From: Anaeromicrobium sediminis
Lineage (GTDB): Bacteria; Bacillota; Clostridia; Peptostreptococcales; Thermotaleaceae
Assembly (NCBI RefSeq): GCF_002270055.1
Contig: NZ_NIBG01000001.1
Coordinates: forward strand, 346,937 to 410,936
Length of the DNA: 64,000 nucleotides
Reading direction: 5' to 3'
Made by a program: the position numbers and the translations under genes. This document shows positions 18,674 to 27,047 of the stretch, piece by piece; positions within the stretch are counted from its first letter, which is position 1, and the number at the start of each line of letters is the position of its first letter. The notes beneath the pieces are model-generated. The model was not told where the DNA came from and made no database searches. It saw nothing but the letters and a program-made list of their open reading frames with translations.

Positions 18674-19186
18674 TTAATGTGTTGCCTCTCCATCATGGAC
18701 ACCATTCTTGTTCATCATTCTTACAATTCCGTATATTCCACTAATACATAATGCACCACCTAAGAAATGAATTCCTAGCCACTGAAAAGTATGTGCAGGC
18801 ACTTCTTTAAGATGTAATAATGCTAAAAGAGCATACGTAAATGTAACAGGGTTGAATAAAAATCTAGCGATTGGTCCTAAACCAATAATTACGAAAAGTA
18901 CGATGCCTATAAGCATATAAAATGCTATTTCTCCTCCAACAATTGGAGCCAAAACACTAAGAATTATTGGCATAGTATATCCTATAGAGAGACCCATTGC
19001 TCCTGCACCAAAAATTGTCTTTAAACTACTAGTATCGAAATGAACATTAAAGAAAAAAATAACTGCTAAAAATGCTGGCCACTTATCATGTATGTGTAGC
19101 TTCGTTAAAATCACGGTACATATTACAAGCCATACTACCATTAATGTAGTTGTTATAAGGTGTTCCTTGGTTATTCCTTTTGGCAT
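18674..19186 (-). CDS. Small multi-spanning membrane protein (DUF1097-like)
   Basis: 170-residue protein with four to five hydrophobic segments (roughly residues 10-30, 38-50, 60-85, 88-110 and 120-160) and a hydrophilic C-terminus. The pattern of small glycine-rich helices resembles DUF1097/YcdZ-type inner-membrane proteins, but I am not certain. The ATG at 19184-19186 lies nine bases after AAGGAG; the ATG three codons upstream is too close. It is the last gene of the beta-oxidation operon, so a role in moving a short carboxylate is possible but not shown. Confidence 0.75.
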   Translation of the reverse strand: MPKGITKEHLITTTLMVVWLVICTVILTKLHIHDKWPAFLAVIFFFNVHFDTSSLKTIFGAGAMGLSIGYTMPIILSVLAPIVGGEIAFYMLIGIVLFVIIGLGPIARFLFNPVTFTYALLALLHLKEVPAHTFQWLGIHFLGGALCISGIYGIVRMMNKNGVHDGEATH

Positions 19187-19259
19187 AGTAATCATCTCCT
19201 TAAAAGTATATATTTTATGAATTAAATCTTTTTCTTAACTTAAATATTAGATTAGAGTT

Positions 19260-19295
19260 TTCTACACTTAAGATTTTCTAAAATCAAGTGTAGAA
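19260..19295 (-). other. Intercistronic hairpin without T-tract (fadA / membrane-protein gap)
   Basis: Arms TTCTACACTT and complement (10 bp) with an inner GATTTT/AAAATC stem in the 156-bp gap. No T-run follows on either strand, so an mRNA-processing or stability element is more likely than a terminator. Confidence 0.5.
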
Positions 19296-19342
19296 TTGAA
19301 TTCAGAGCATCATAATAGATGGGCCAGGTTCATGACTAAAAT

Positions 19343-20500
19343 TTACTTAACAAGCTCAAATACACCTGCAGCTCCCATGCCGCCGCCAATACACATACTT
19401 ACAATCCCGTACTTGACATCTCTACGTCTCATTTCTGAAAGAAGTTTCGCTGTTAAGAATGAACCTGTGCATCCTAATGGATGTCCTAATGCAATAGCTC
19501 CTCCATTTGGATTTACTTTTTCAGGATCAAGACCTAGTTCATTGATGCAAGCAATAGCTTGTGATGCAAATGCTTCATTTAACTCATACTGATCTATATC
19601 TTCCATATTAATTCCTGCAATTTTTAATGCCTTTGGAATGGCTTTTATTGGTCCAATTCCCATCACTTCAGGATCTACCCCTGCAACAGCAAATGATCTA
19701 AATATGGCTAAAGGCTTAACCCCAAATGCTTCTGCCTTTTCTCTTGACATGAGTATCACTGCTGCTGCACCATCACTCATTTGAGATGCATTTCCTGGTG
19801 TTACAGTACCATTTACTTTAAATACTGTTCTTAGCTTAGCCAATCCTTCCATGCTTGCATTTGGTCTAACACCCTCATCTTTATTGAAGATGAATGTTTC
19901 ATTATTTTGATTCACTGCTTCTACTGGAATGATTTCGTCATCAAATTTTCCTTCCGCTTGTGCTTTTGCTGCTCTTTTGTGACTTTCTACTGCAAATTCA
20001 TCTTGCATCTGACGTGTTACATTGTATTTCTCTGCAACTTTTTCTGCTGTTAATCCCATAGACATGTATGCTTCTGGTCTGTTTTCCATAAGATATGGAT
20101 TTGGGGCAATGATGTTTCCTGACATAGGAACTGTACTCATAAATTCTACCCCACCAGCTAACACAACATCTGCTTGTCCAGCCATAATACTATTCGCTGC
20201 CATAGCAATAGTTTGTAGTCCTGATGAACAAAATCTATTTACAGTCTGACCTGGTACGCATTCTGGTAATCCAGCTCTTAGGGCCACAATTTTCCCTAAG
20301 TTATATCCTTGCTCTGCTTCAGGAAATGCACATCCTAGTACAAAATCATCAATTTCCTCAGGATTTAATTGTGGAACTTTATTTAAAACGCCATTAATAA
20401 CTTGAGCTGCAACATCAGCTGGTCTTGTATATTTAAGTTTTCCTTTTGGCGCCTTTCCAATAGGCGAACGGCCAAAAGCTACGATTACTGCCTCTTTCAT
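19343..20500 (-). CDS. fadA: Acetyl-CoA C-acyltransferase (thiolase), FadA-type
   Basis: 385-residue thiolase. C91 in NRFCSSGLQ is the acyl-carrying nucleophile, GHPLGCTG carries the active-site histidine, and CIGGGMG near the C-terminus has the second cysteine. The order fadN-fadA with a 16-bp gap reproduces the Bacillus fadNA arrangement, which favours a 3-ketoacyl-CoA thiolase in beta-oxidation over a dedicated acetoacetyl-CoA thiolase. The reaction is reversible, so chain elongation is also possible. Confidence 0.94.
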   Translation of the reverse strand: MKEAVIVAFGRSPIGKAPKGKLKYTRPADVAAQVINGVLNKVPQLNPEEIDDFVLGCAFPEAEQGYNLGKIVALRAGLPECVPGQTVNRFCSSGLQTIAMAANSIMAGQADVVLAGGVEFMSTVPMSGNIIAPNPYLMENRPEAYMSMGLTAEKVAEKYNVTRQMQDEFAVESHKRAAKAQAEGKFDDEIIPVEAVNQNNETFIFNKDEGVRPNASMEGLAKLRTVFKVNGTVTPGNASQMSDGAAAVILMSREKAEAFGVKPLAIFRSFAVAGVDPEVMGIGPIKAIPKALKIAGINMEDIDQYELNEAFASQAIACINELGLDPEKVNPNGGAIALGHPLGCTGSFLTAKLLSEMRRRDVKYGIVSMCIGGGMGAAGVFELVK

Positions 20501-20516
20501 ATTGTTAACACCTCCA

Positions 20517-22856
20517 TTAATTTCTTAGAGCCTTACCTGTTTTTAGCATGTGTTCAATTCTTTGTAATGTCTTTTCTTCTTTACAAAGACTAACAAAAGC
20601 TTCCTTTTCTAATTGAAGAATTTGTTCCTCTGTTACTAAGGCGCCATTGGCAACATCTCCACCTGTTAGTACATAAGCAACTTTATTTGCAATATGTGCA
20701 TGATATTCAGTGATAAATCCTCCTCTTGACAGGAAGTCTAGATTAAACTGGATAGCAGCTCTTCCTGTAGTACCTAATACACAAACTGGCTTCTTTTCTA
20801 ATGGTCTAAACCCCCTTTCAGCAAGATAAAGAACTGTACGTTTTCCTTCATCAATAAGATAATCTTTACTCATTACTACTTGATCTGCCTCTCTTATAAA
20901 TCTCTTTTTCATTCCATCATGGGCACTACTTGATACTTTTGCCATAACAATATTTTCCCAAGCTTTACGCAAATTTGTTATAACTTCACCTGTAGGTGCT
21001 TTGTCTAAGCCTTCCATTGTGCGCATTAATAATTCTTTCGTACCACCACCTGCTGGAATAAGCCCTACACCAATTTCTACTAATCCCATATAAGTTTCAG
21101 CATGTGCTGCTACTTTATGGGCATGCATAGCAATTTCAAATCCTCCACCTAGGGTCATGCCATATGGTGCAGCAACTACTGGCTTTTTACAATACTTCAG
21201 TGCCATATTTGCCTTTTGTAAGCCCTCTACCATCTTTCCAATAGCTTCAAAGTTTTTATCAGCAGCTAATTTCCCTACAACTGCAAGGTTTGCACCTACT
21301 GAGAAGTTTTTGCTTTGATTTCCTATGACTAATCCCTTGTAGTTCTTTTCCACCTCTTCTACAGCCATCAGCATCATTTCAATCACATCATCTGTTATTG
21401 AGTTTCCCTTTGTTTTAAAGTTAAGGCAAAGAACGCCATCACCAAGGTCTACTAAAGCTGCACCTTCATTTTCTTTTACAACTTTATTTTTAGCAGATGA
21501 AAGGGTGATATAAGGTGTTTCAATACTAGCTTCATCATAAAACTTTGTATTTCCAGCTGCTAATCTTTCTTCAATCCACTGAGGAATCGTTTCTCCTTCT
21601 TCTTTCATTTTTTTCACAGACTTTTCAAATCCGATTGCATCCCAGATTGCAAAAGGTCCTAATTCCCAGTTGTAGCCCCACATCATACCATTATCGATTT
21701 CTTTATAATCATCAGCGATTGTTGGTACGTTATTTGCACTATATAATAATGTGCTCTTGATTATTTCCCAAGCAAATTTGCTTTCTTCTGCTTCTCCATA
21801 AACTAATGTTTCTAGAGGATTTGCTGTTTTCTTTACTTCTTCAACAGCTTCAACTTTTACTTTTGGTAATTCAATATACTCTTCGTTTTTGTAATCCCAC
21901 ATAAGGGTTTGTTTCCCTTTTTCTGTCTTAACTTTCTTATAGAAACCTTGTTTTGTTTTATCTCCTAATTGTCCGTTGTTGATTAATGTTTGTACAAAGG
22001 CAGGTGATGTTAATGCTTCTTTTTCTCCTGCATCATCAATAGCATTGATAGTGTTATTTGCTACATGGGCATATATATCAATCCCTACCATATCTAGGGT
22101 ACGGAATGTTGCACTCTTAGGTCTTCCTACAATAGCACCTGTAAGTTGATCTGCTTTTGTCAAATCGTATCCATATTTTTCTGTAAGTTTTACAGCTGTT
22201 ACCAATGCATGAGATCCAATACGATTTGCTACAAATCCTGGAGTATCCTTTGCCATAACAACCCCTTTACCTAATCTCTTCGTTCCAAATTCCTTCATGA
22301 AATCTACTACTTCTTTAGAAGTATTATTTCCTGGAATTAATTCAAATAACTTCATGTAACGAGGTGGGTTGAAGAAATGTGTTCCCATAAAATGTTGTTT
22401 GAATGCTACTGGTAAATCTTTTACGATTTCATTGATAGATACACCAGAAGTATTCGAACTTACAATGGCACCGGCTTTTGTGTATTCACTGATTTGTTTC
22501 ATGAAATTCTTTTTAATTTCTAGGTTTTCAACAATTACTTCAATGATCCAGTCACAATCCCTTAGCATATGCATATTGTCAGTAAAGTTACCTACCTGGA
22601 TCATATTTCCCATATCCTTGTGATAAATTGCTTTGTTTCTAGGATTAGTAACTCTATCTTTACCTGCTTGTGCAATACGATTTCTAACCTGTGGATTTTC
22701 TAAAGATAATCCCTTTGCCTTTTCTTTTTCTGTCAATTCCCTTGGCACCACATCTAAAAGACATACTGGAATACCAGCACTTGCTATATGAGCTGCAATA
22801 CCTGCACCCATTACACCAGAACCAAGCACTGCTACTTTATTAATGTTATAGTTCAT
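20517..22856 (-). CDS. fadN: Bifunctional 3-hydroxyacyl-CoA dehydrogenase / enoyl-CoA hydratase, FadN-type
   Basis: 779-residue fusion. The NAD-binding fold opens with VLGSGVMGAGIAAHIA, the dehydrogenase continues to about residue 390 with SSNTSG and HFFNPPRYMKL, and a crotonase domain follows (about 450-640, with KPVVAAPYGMTLGGGFE and GLIPAGGG). Dehydrogenase first and hydratase second is the FadN order, the reverse of FadB. The ATG at 22854-22856 follows AGAGGGGGA; a longer frame from 22922 has no site. It carries out two consecutive beta-oxidation steps between CoA-transferase and thiolase genes. Confidence 0.93.
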   Translation of the reverse strand: MNYNINKVAVLGSGVMGAGIAAHIASAGIPVCLLDVVPRELTEKEKAKGLSLENPQVRNRIAQAGKDRVTNPRNKAIYHKDMGNMIQVGNFTDNMHMLRDCDWIIEVIVENLEIKKNFMKQISEYTKAGAIVSSNTSGVSINEIVKDLPVAFKQHFMGTHFFNPPRYMKLFELIPGNNTSKEVVDFMKEFGTKRLGKGVVMAKDTPGFVANRIGSHALVTAVKLTEKYGYDLTKADQLTGAIVGRPKSATFRTLDMVGIDIYAHVANNTINAIDDAGEKEALTSPAFVQTLINNGQLGDKTKQGFYKKVKTEKGKQTLMWDYKNEEYIELPKVKVEAVEEVKKTANPLETLVYGEAEESKFAWEIIKSTLLYSANNVPTIADDYKEIDNGMMWGYNWELGPFAIWDAIGFEKSVKKMKEEGETIPQWIEERLAAGNTKFYDEASIETPYITLSSAKNKVVKENEGAALVDLGDGVLCLNFKTKGNSITDDVIEMMLMAVEEVEKNYKGLVIGNQSKNFSVGANLAVVGKLAADKNFEAIGKMVEGLQKANMALKYCKKPVVAAPYGMTLGGGFEIAMHAHKVAAHAETYMGLVEIGVGLIPAGGGTKELLMRTMEGLDKAPTGEVITNLRKAWENIVMAKVSSSAHDGMKKRFIREADQVVMSKDYLIDEGKRTVLYLAERGFRPLEKKPVCVLGTTGRAAIQFNLDFLSRGGFITEYHAHIANKVAYVLTGGDVANGALVTEEQILQLEKEAFVSLCKEEKTLQRIEHMLKTGKALRN

Positions 22857-22932
22857 TAAACGTCCCCCTCTTTCTTTGAAAATATAAGATAAAGACCTAA
22901 ATATTTTCAGATCTTTATCCAAACAATATACC

Positions 22933-24219
22933 TTACTCTGTAATTAAACCTGCTTCTATGGCTTGTTTTCTTAATTCATCTCTAAAATCTGGATGAGCTA
23001 TAGCAATTAATGCATTTACACGTTCTTTAATAGGTTTGTTGTATACATCTGCTACACCATATTCAGTTACTATATACATAGCATCACTTCTAGGTGTTGT
23101 AATGGCTGCTCCTTGAAGAAGAACAGGATTTATTTTAGATACTAACTTACCATCTTTATCTTTTGTCACTGATGCTAAACACATGAAACTCTTTCCACCT
23201 TTAGACAGTCCAGCACCTCTTACGTAATCTAATTGTCCTCCAGTAGAACTGATTTGTCTAAATCCTACAGACTCAGAACAGATTTGTCCTGTTAAATCCA
23301 CCATTAAACATGCATTAATAGATATAAAATTATCATTTTTTCCAATTTCATAAGGATCATTTACTGTATGCATAGGAGCTAATTCTACTTTACCTTCACC
23401 TACAAATTCATATAATTCTTTGCTACCTAAACCTAATCCAGCATAGATTTTTCCATTGATTACACCTTTTTTAGCTAAATGTACCATTGAATCCGTAAAC
23501 ATTTCTGTATGAACAGATAAGTCTTTCTTAGACTCTAGTCCATACCCTACTGCATTGGCTAATCCACCAAGACCAATTTGAATCGTTGCACCATCAGGTA
23601 TTAATGGTAAAAGATGTTCTGCAATTTTTTTATCTGTTTCTGATACTTCTGGTTGTGGTAATTCAGGTAACTCATGGTCAAATTCACATATATAAGCTAC
23701 TTCACTTACATGGATTCTATGTTCTATTCCCTTAACTTTTGGTTGATGCTTATTCACTTGAAGGATGATTTTATCTGCTGTATCAGCAGCTGAGCCGTTA
23801 AAAGCAACCCCCATAGGTCCATAATACATATATCCTTCTTCATCTGGCATAGACACATCCGCTAATAGGACATTAGGGTTGAACTCAGCCATTACTTTGT
23901 CCATTTTTGAAAAATGTGCTGAATTTATATTTACATTTCCAACTTTATAAAAAGCTTTACTATATCCACCATAGAAAATAGTATGATAATTTATTCTTCC
24001 TATATATTTTGGAGATTGTAAGAATTTAAACGGATGTAATGCCATAGCTGACATGAAATCTACATTTTCTAATTCGTCAACACGATCAGCAATGGCCTCT
24101 AATAATTGAATAGGTGCTGATGAACAAGGTCCAACCCAAGCTTTATCTCCCGATTCAATTTTTGCTGCCGCTTCTTCAATTGAAACAACCTTATTTTCGT
24201 ATATTTTTTTCCAATCCAT
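22933..24219 (-). CDS. Acyl-CoA:carboxylate CoA-transferase (4-hydroxybutyrate/acetyl-CoA hydrolase family)
   Basis: 428-residue member of the Cat1/AbfT family. E239 in HTEMFTDSM corresponds to the catalytic glutamate that forms the CoA thioester in 4-hydroxybutyrate CoA-transferase, and GLGGLANAVG precedes it. Such enzymes activate short-chain acids with acetyl-CoA or butyryl-CoA as donor. In this operon it most likely loads the fatty acid on CoA before crotonase, FadN and FadA act. Substrate range is not readable from sequence. Confidence 0.92.
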   Translation of the reverse strand: MDWKKIYENKVVSIEEAAAKIESGDKAWVGPCSSAPIQLLEAIADRVDELENVDFMSAMALHPFKFLQSPKYIGRINYHTIFYGGYSKAFYKVGNVNINSAHFSKMDKVMAEFNPNVLLADVSMPDEEGYMYYGPMGVAFNGSAADTADKIILQVNKHQPKVKGIEHRIHVSEVAYICEFDHELPELPQPEVSETDKKIAEHLLPLIPDGATIQIGLGGLANAVGYGLESKKDLSVHTEMFTDSMVHLAKKGVINGKIYAGLGLGSKELYEFVGEGKVELAPMHTVNDPYEIGKNDNFISINACLMVDLTGQICSESVGFRQISSTGGQLDYVRGAGLSKGGKSFMCLASVTKDKDGKLVSKINPVLLQGAAITTPRSDAMYIVTEYGVADVYNKPIKERVNALIAIAHPDFRDELRKQAIEAGLITE

Positions 24220-24237
24220 AGTAAAATCCCCCTCTAA

Positions 24238-25026
24238 TTATTTACCTTGAAATTTAGGTTTTCTTCTTTCTACAAAGGCTTTAACACCTTCTTTAAAATC
24301 TTCAGTATTTGTGCATTGAACCTGATATTCTGTTTCATTATCTAGGGCATTTTCAAATCCTTCGAATGCTGCTCTATTTATAAGAACTTTCATTTTTCCT
24401 AATGCTATACTTGGTAAAGCATTAAGCTTTTTAGCAAATTTCAAAGTAGTTTCTTCTAAGTTTTCTTGAGGTACTACTTGATTAACCAATCCTAATGATA
24501 GTGCTTCATCTGCACTTACAGGTCTTCCTGTCATGATTAATTCAGTAGCTCTAGCAGCTCCTAACATACGTGTGAGTAAGAAAGTCCCACCCATATCAGG
24601 AATTAGGCCAATGTTTATAAAGGCTTGTATAAATTTTGAATTTGCTGCAGCAATACGAAAATCACAAAGTAAGGCAAAATTAAATCCAGCCCCAGCTACT
24701 GGTCCATGGACAGAAGCTATTACAGGCTTTCTTATGTTACGGATTTTTAATGCAGTCATACCAACTTTACGTACAAGGGGAGCCAGCCTCTGCTCACTAC
24801 CTTCTAAGTTTTCTAACATCTTTCCAATATCTCCACCTGCAGAAAATCCTTTTCCTTCACCAGAAATAACTACCACTTTTATAGTTCCATCATCTGCACA
24901 CATATCTAGTGCAACCATTAAATCATCTAACATTGGTTCATCTAGTGCATTTAAGTTTTTTGGACTATTCAATATAATTGATGCAATCCCATTTTCTTGG
25001 GAATATTTGATCTTTTTGAATTCCAT
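24238..25026 (-). CDS. Enoyl-CoA hydratase/isomerase (crotonase family)
   Basis: 262-residue crotonase-fold enzyme. The oxyanion-hole segments GEGKGFSAGGDIGKM and HGPVAGAGFNFALLCDFRIA are present, followed by GLIPDMGGTFLLTRMLG, which carries the region of the second catalytic residue as in hydratases. The start ATG at 25024-25026 follows GAAGGAGGAG; the longer frame to 25146 would include the promoter. It is the first gene of the operon, behind a sigma-54-type promoter with a leader of about 115 nt. A dehydratase or isomerase activity on a specific acyl-CoA cannot be excluded. Confidence 0.92.
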   Translation of the reverse strand: MEFKKIKYSQENGIASIILNSPKNLNALDEPMLDDLMVALDMCADDGTIKVVVISGEGKGFSAGGDIGKMLENLEGSEQRLAPLVRKVGMTALKIRNIRKPVIASVHGPVAGAGFNFALLCDFRIAAANSKFIQAFINIGLIPDMGGTFLLTRMLGAARATELIMTGRPVSADEALSLGLVNQVVPQENLEETTLKFAKKLNALPSIALGKMKVLINRAAFEGFENALDNETEYQVQCTNTEDFKEGVKAFVERRKPKFQGK

Positions 25027-25154
25027 AAGTTCTCCTCCTTCTTCTCTAGTTATACAATTATTATCATTTGAAAATAATAAAGCTTTATTTTTCTCATGAA
25101 TGAAATATAAGGATTCTGTAATTGTATTGATTTCCAACTTACGCATTATATTAA

Positions 25155-25170
25155 AGCAAAAGTTATGCCA
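25155..25170 (-). promoter_or_regulatory. Sigma-54 (-24/-12) promoter of the crotonase-fadN-fadA operon
   Basis: Minus-strand TGGCATAACTTTTGCT has GG at -24, GC at -12 and the exact consensus spacing. Transcription should begin near 25144, about 115 nt before the crotonase start. The 17-bp inverted repeat lies 51 nt upstream. Confidence 0.82.
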
Positions 25171-25221
25171 ATTTTATTTACCCTTAATAACTAGCTTTCA
25201 TGCAAATTCCATATGCAGAAA

Positions 25222-25238
25222 TTTCACATGTTGTGCAA
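25222..25238. promoter_or_regulatory. 17-bp inverted repeat, proposed upstream activator site (second copy)
   Basis: TTTCACATGTTGTGCAA differs by one base from the perfect inverted repeat at 18535-18551 and has identical spacing to the downstream -24/-12 element. Confidence 0.72.
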
Positions 25239-25376
25239 TTTTCGTACGAAATAATCACATATTATTTATTGTGAACTCCTCAGTATTGTTTCTTATGGAT
25301 GGTTTTATTTAATTATTTTGTTTACTAAAATCACTTTGTATACTTATTAATCCTATCGGAAGTATTAATATGAAAA

Positions 25377-25406
25377 TGAATGATTTTATGTACTTAACAC
25401 ATACTA
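25377..25406 (+). promoter_or_regulatory. Sigma-G-like forespore promoter for the 54-aa gene
   Basis: TGAATG, 17 bases, then CATACTA. This fits the sigma-G consensus (TGAATA, 17-18, CATACTA) closely. The predicted start is about 40 nt before the ATG. It implies late forespore expression. Confidence 0.55.
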
Positions 25407-25452
25407 ATACTGTAGTTCTTGGTACACATCTACAAATCTAAGGAGGATTATT

Positions 25453-25617
25453 ATGACGCAAAAATCAAGAAAGGGCATTGTGGGGAAGAAAATTCCTACT
25501 ACTAACCATAGACAAGATGTTGGCGCTGGTATAAGTTTTACGGCTGAACATGTTTTTACTTCTAAGGAAATTGAGAACCTTGCTGATAAGGAATTAAGAG
25601 AAGAAGGTTTAAAATAA
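25453..25617 (+). CDS. 54-aa small protein of unknown function, possibly forespore-specific
   Basis: This plus-strand gene encodes 54 residues, beginning MTQKSRKGIVGKK and ending KELREEGLK. A perfect AGGAGG lies six bases before the ATG, and an 8-bp terminator hairpin with a seven-T run follows 39 bp after the stop. A sigma-G-like promoter is upstream. The first 20 residues are basic and the C-terminal half looks helical and charged. The gene is opposite to all its neighbours. I recognise no family; a small spore-core or forespore protein is the best guess from the promoter alone. Confidence 0.78.
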   Translation: MTQKSRKGIVGKKIPTTNHRQDVGAGISFTAEHVFTSKEIENLADKELREEGLK

Positions 25618-25656
25618 AGTCTATGTTTTTTATTATTCATAAAAATATACAAAATT

Positions 25657-25684
25657 GGACTTACATATGGTAAGTCCTTTTTTT
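25657..25684 (+). terminator. Intrinsic terminator of the 54-aa gene
   Basis: GGACTTAC / GTAAGTCC stem of 8 bp with a five-base loop and a run of seven T on the plus strand. Confidence 0.92.
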
Positions 25685-25766
25685 ACAATATATAGCTAAC
25701 TGATGTAATTCAATAGAAATTTTCATAAGTATGGCTACCACCGTATGGTGATAGCCTAAATTAAAT

Positions 25767-27047
25767 TTATAGTATTTTTTCATCGTATATATTTAATAAT
25801 CCTAATTTTTCTATTTTATTTTTTAACATATCTTCATTTAAAATATATAGACCTAGCATTTTCATCCTTTCAAAGTATATGGACCCAGCAAAGGTATATC
25901 TCTTTCTAAGACCATTAACAGAATTTCTCATGTGATTTTCATGGGATATTATATCTCCTATTGCAATGTTTGTGGGTAGCTTTAATAGGGGTAGACCACA
26001 AATTAGTCGTACACTATTGTGTCCTGCTAATGCTCCTGTAGTTATGGCCTCTGTATGGCCCACAAATAAACCTGATTTTTCTCCTCCACATAGCAAATTA
26101 TCCACATTTAAAACTCTCATAAAATTGTCCCTCTGAGCTATAGATAAATACCTAATAGAATTTCCTATACCTCCTGAGTATGGATCTTCATATCTGGCAT
26201 TCTCAAGACCCTTTATCTTTCTAAGTTTATCTAATGGATAATAGGGTGACATTAATTTTGCATGGCCTGTATCTAATAATATTACATTTTGTGCATATTC
26301 CTTTAGGGCATATTGTTGACATACTTTAATATCTAATTTATTCATGTTTATATCATCTTCATTAACTGGTAGTACAACTACTCCCTTTTCATCTAATTCT
26401 TTCCTTACTTCATCACTTAAGGATTCCTTATTCAATTTACAGGATCCACTAAAAGCTCCACATGTACCATCATTTCGTTCTCCCATTTGATCTTCATTCC
26501 CAGTCTTTGCACTAATACTTACCCTTGGACCAAAGGTGGGACATCTTAATATACACATGGCACATCCATTACCATACTTGCTACAGTTTCCCATGCCTCC
26601 TGCACTTCCTGTAGTTTCTACAAATACATCTCCATATATAATTTCATCATTTTGAAGTATTATTCCTATAATTTTATTTTCCTTCATTTCTATATTAATA
26701 GCTCTACTTTTTAACTTTATTTCTATATCCATTTCTTTTAAAAGCTTTCTAACCTCTGGTTCTACCCTTGATACATCATATAGATTTGCATGTTTATGTC
26801 CTGGGAAATCCAGTTTTTTATGTGTTGATACCCTATCCGTTATTTCAAACAATTCCCAATTACCAAGTAATATATTTTCTTCTGCCGCCGTATGTCTACC
26901 GTTATTTCTCATAATACCGCCCACATTACCAAGTCCCAATAACATATCCGTTCTTTCTATTATAGTTACTTGAGCTCCTGCCTTTTTAGCACTTATGGCT
27001 GCAGATACACCTGCCCATCCACCGCCAATTATTACGACCTTACTCAT
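25767..27047 (-). CDS. FAD-dependent oxidoreductase with a ferredoxin-like cysteine motif
   Basis: 426-residue flavoprotein with a GGGWAGVSAA dinucleotide motif at the start, GidA-like in outline. In the middle (about residues 155-175) is a cysteine group C-x6-C-x2-C-x3-CP that could hold a [4Fe-4S] cluster, followed by two further cysteines in GTCGAFSGSC. The C-terminal half has GGEKSGLFVGHTEA, typical of the FAD-binding end. It overlaps the next upstream gene by 8 bp and should be its redox partner. The substrate is unknown. Confidence 0.82.
   Translation of the reverse strand: MSKVVIIGGGWAGVSAAISAKKAGAQVTIIERTDMLLGLGNVGGIMRNNGRHTAAEENILLGNWELFEITDRVSTHKKLDFPGHKHANLYDVSRVEPEVRKLLKEMDIEIKLKSRAINIEMKENKIIGIILQNDEIIYGDVFVETTGSAGGMGNCSKYGNGCAMCILRCPTFGPRVSISAKTGNEDQMGERNDGTCGAFSGSCKLNKESLSDEVRKELDEKGVVVLPVNEDDINMNKLDIKVCQQYALKEYAQNVILLDTGHAKLMSPYYPLDKLRKIKGLENARYEDPYSGGIGNSIRYLSIAQRDNFMRVLNVDNLLCGGEKSGLFVGHTEAITTGALAGHNSVRLICGLPLLKLPTNIAIGDIISHENHMRNSVNGLRKRYTFAGSIYFERMKMLGLYILNEDMLKNKIEKLGLLNIYDEKIL

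Larger units (their letters stand above)
25027..25452. other. Divergent intergenic regulatory region
   Basis: This 426-bp gap holds the leader and sigma-54 promoter of the crotonase operon, its inverted-repeat activator site, and the sigma-G-like promoter of the plus-strand 54-aa gene. A 70-codon frame on the plus strand (25100-25312) crosses the promoter and has no ribosome site. Confidence 0.7.

Noticed and set aside
18492-18677. 61-codon plus-strand frame (starts MLKKLTSKELIST)
   Set aside because: It has no ribosome site before its ATG and spans the activator inverted repeat and terminator hairpin, so it is chance open frame in regulatory DNA.
19260-19295. Terminator between fadA and the membrane-protein gene
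   Set aside because: The hairpin is strong but no T-run follows on either strand, so I list it only as an intercistronic structure.
25100-25312. 70-codon plus-strand frame crossing the crotonase promoter
   Set aside because: No ribosome site, covers the sigma-54 promoter and activator site, and has no recognisable protein character.
25404-25652. 82-codon minus-strand frame antisense to the 54-aa gene
   Set aside because: The plus-strand frame has the ribosome site, promoter and terminator; the antisense frame has none of these.
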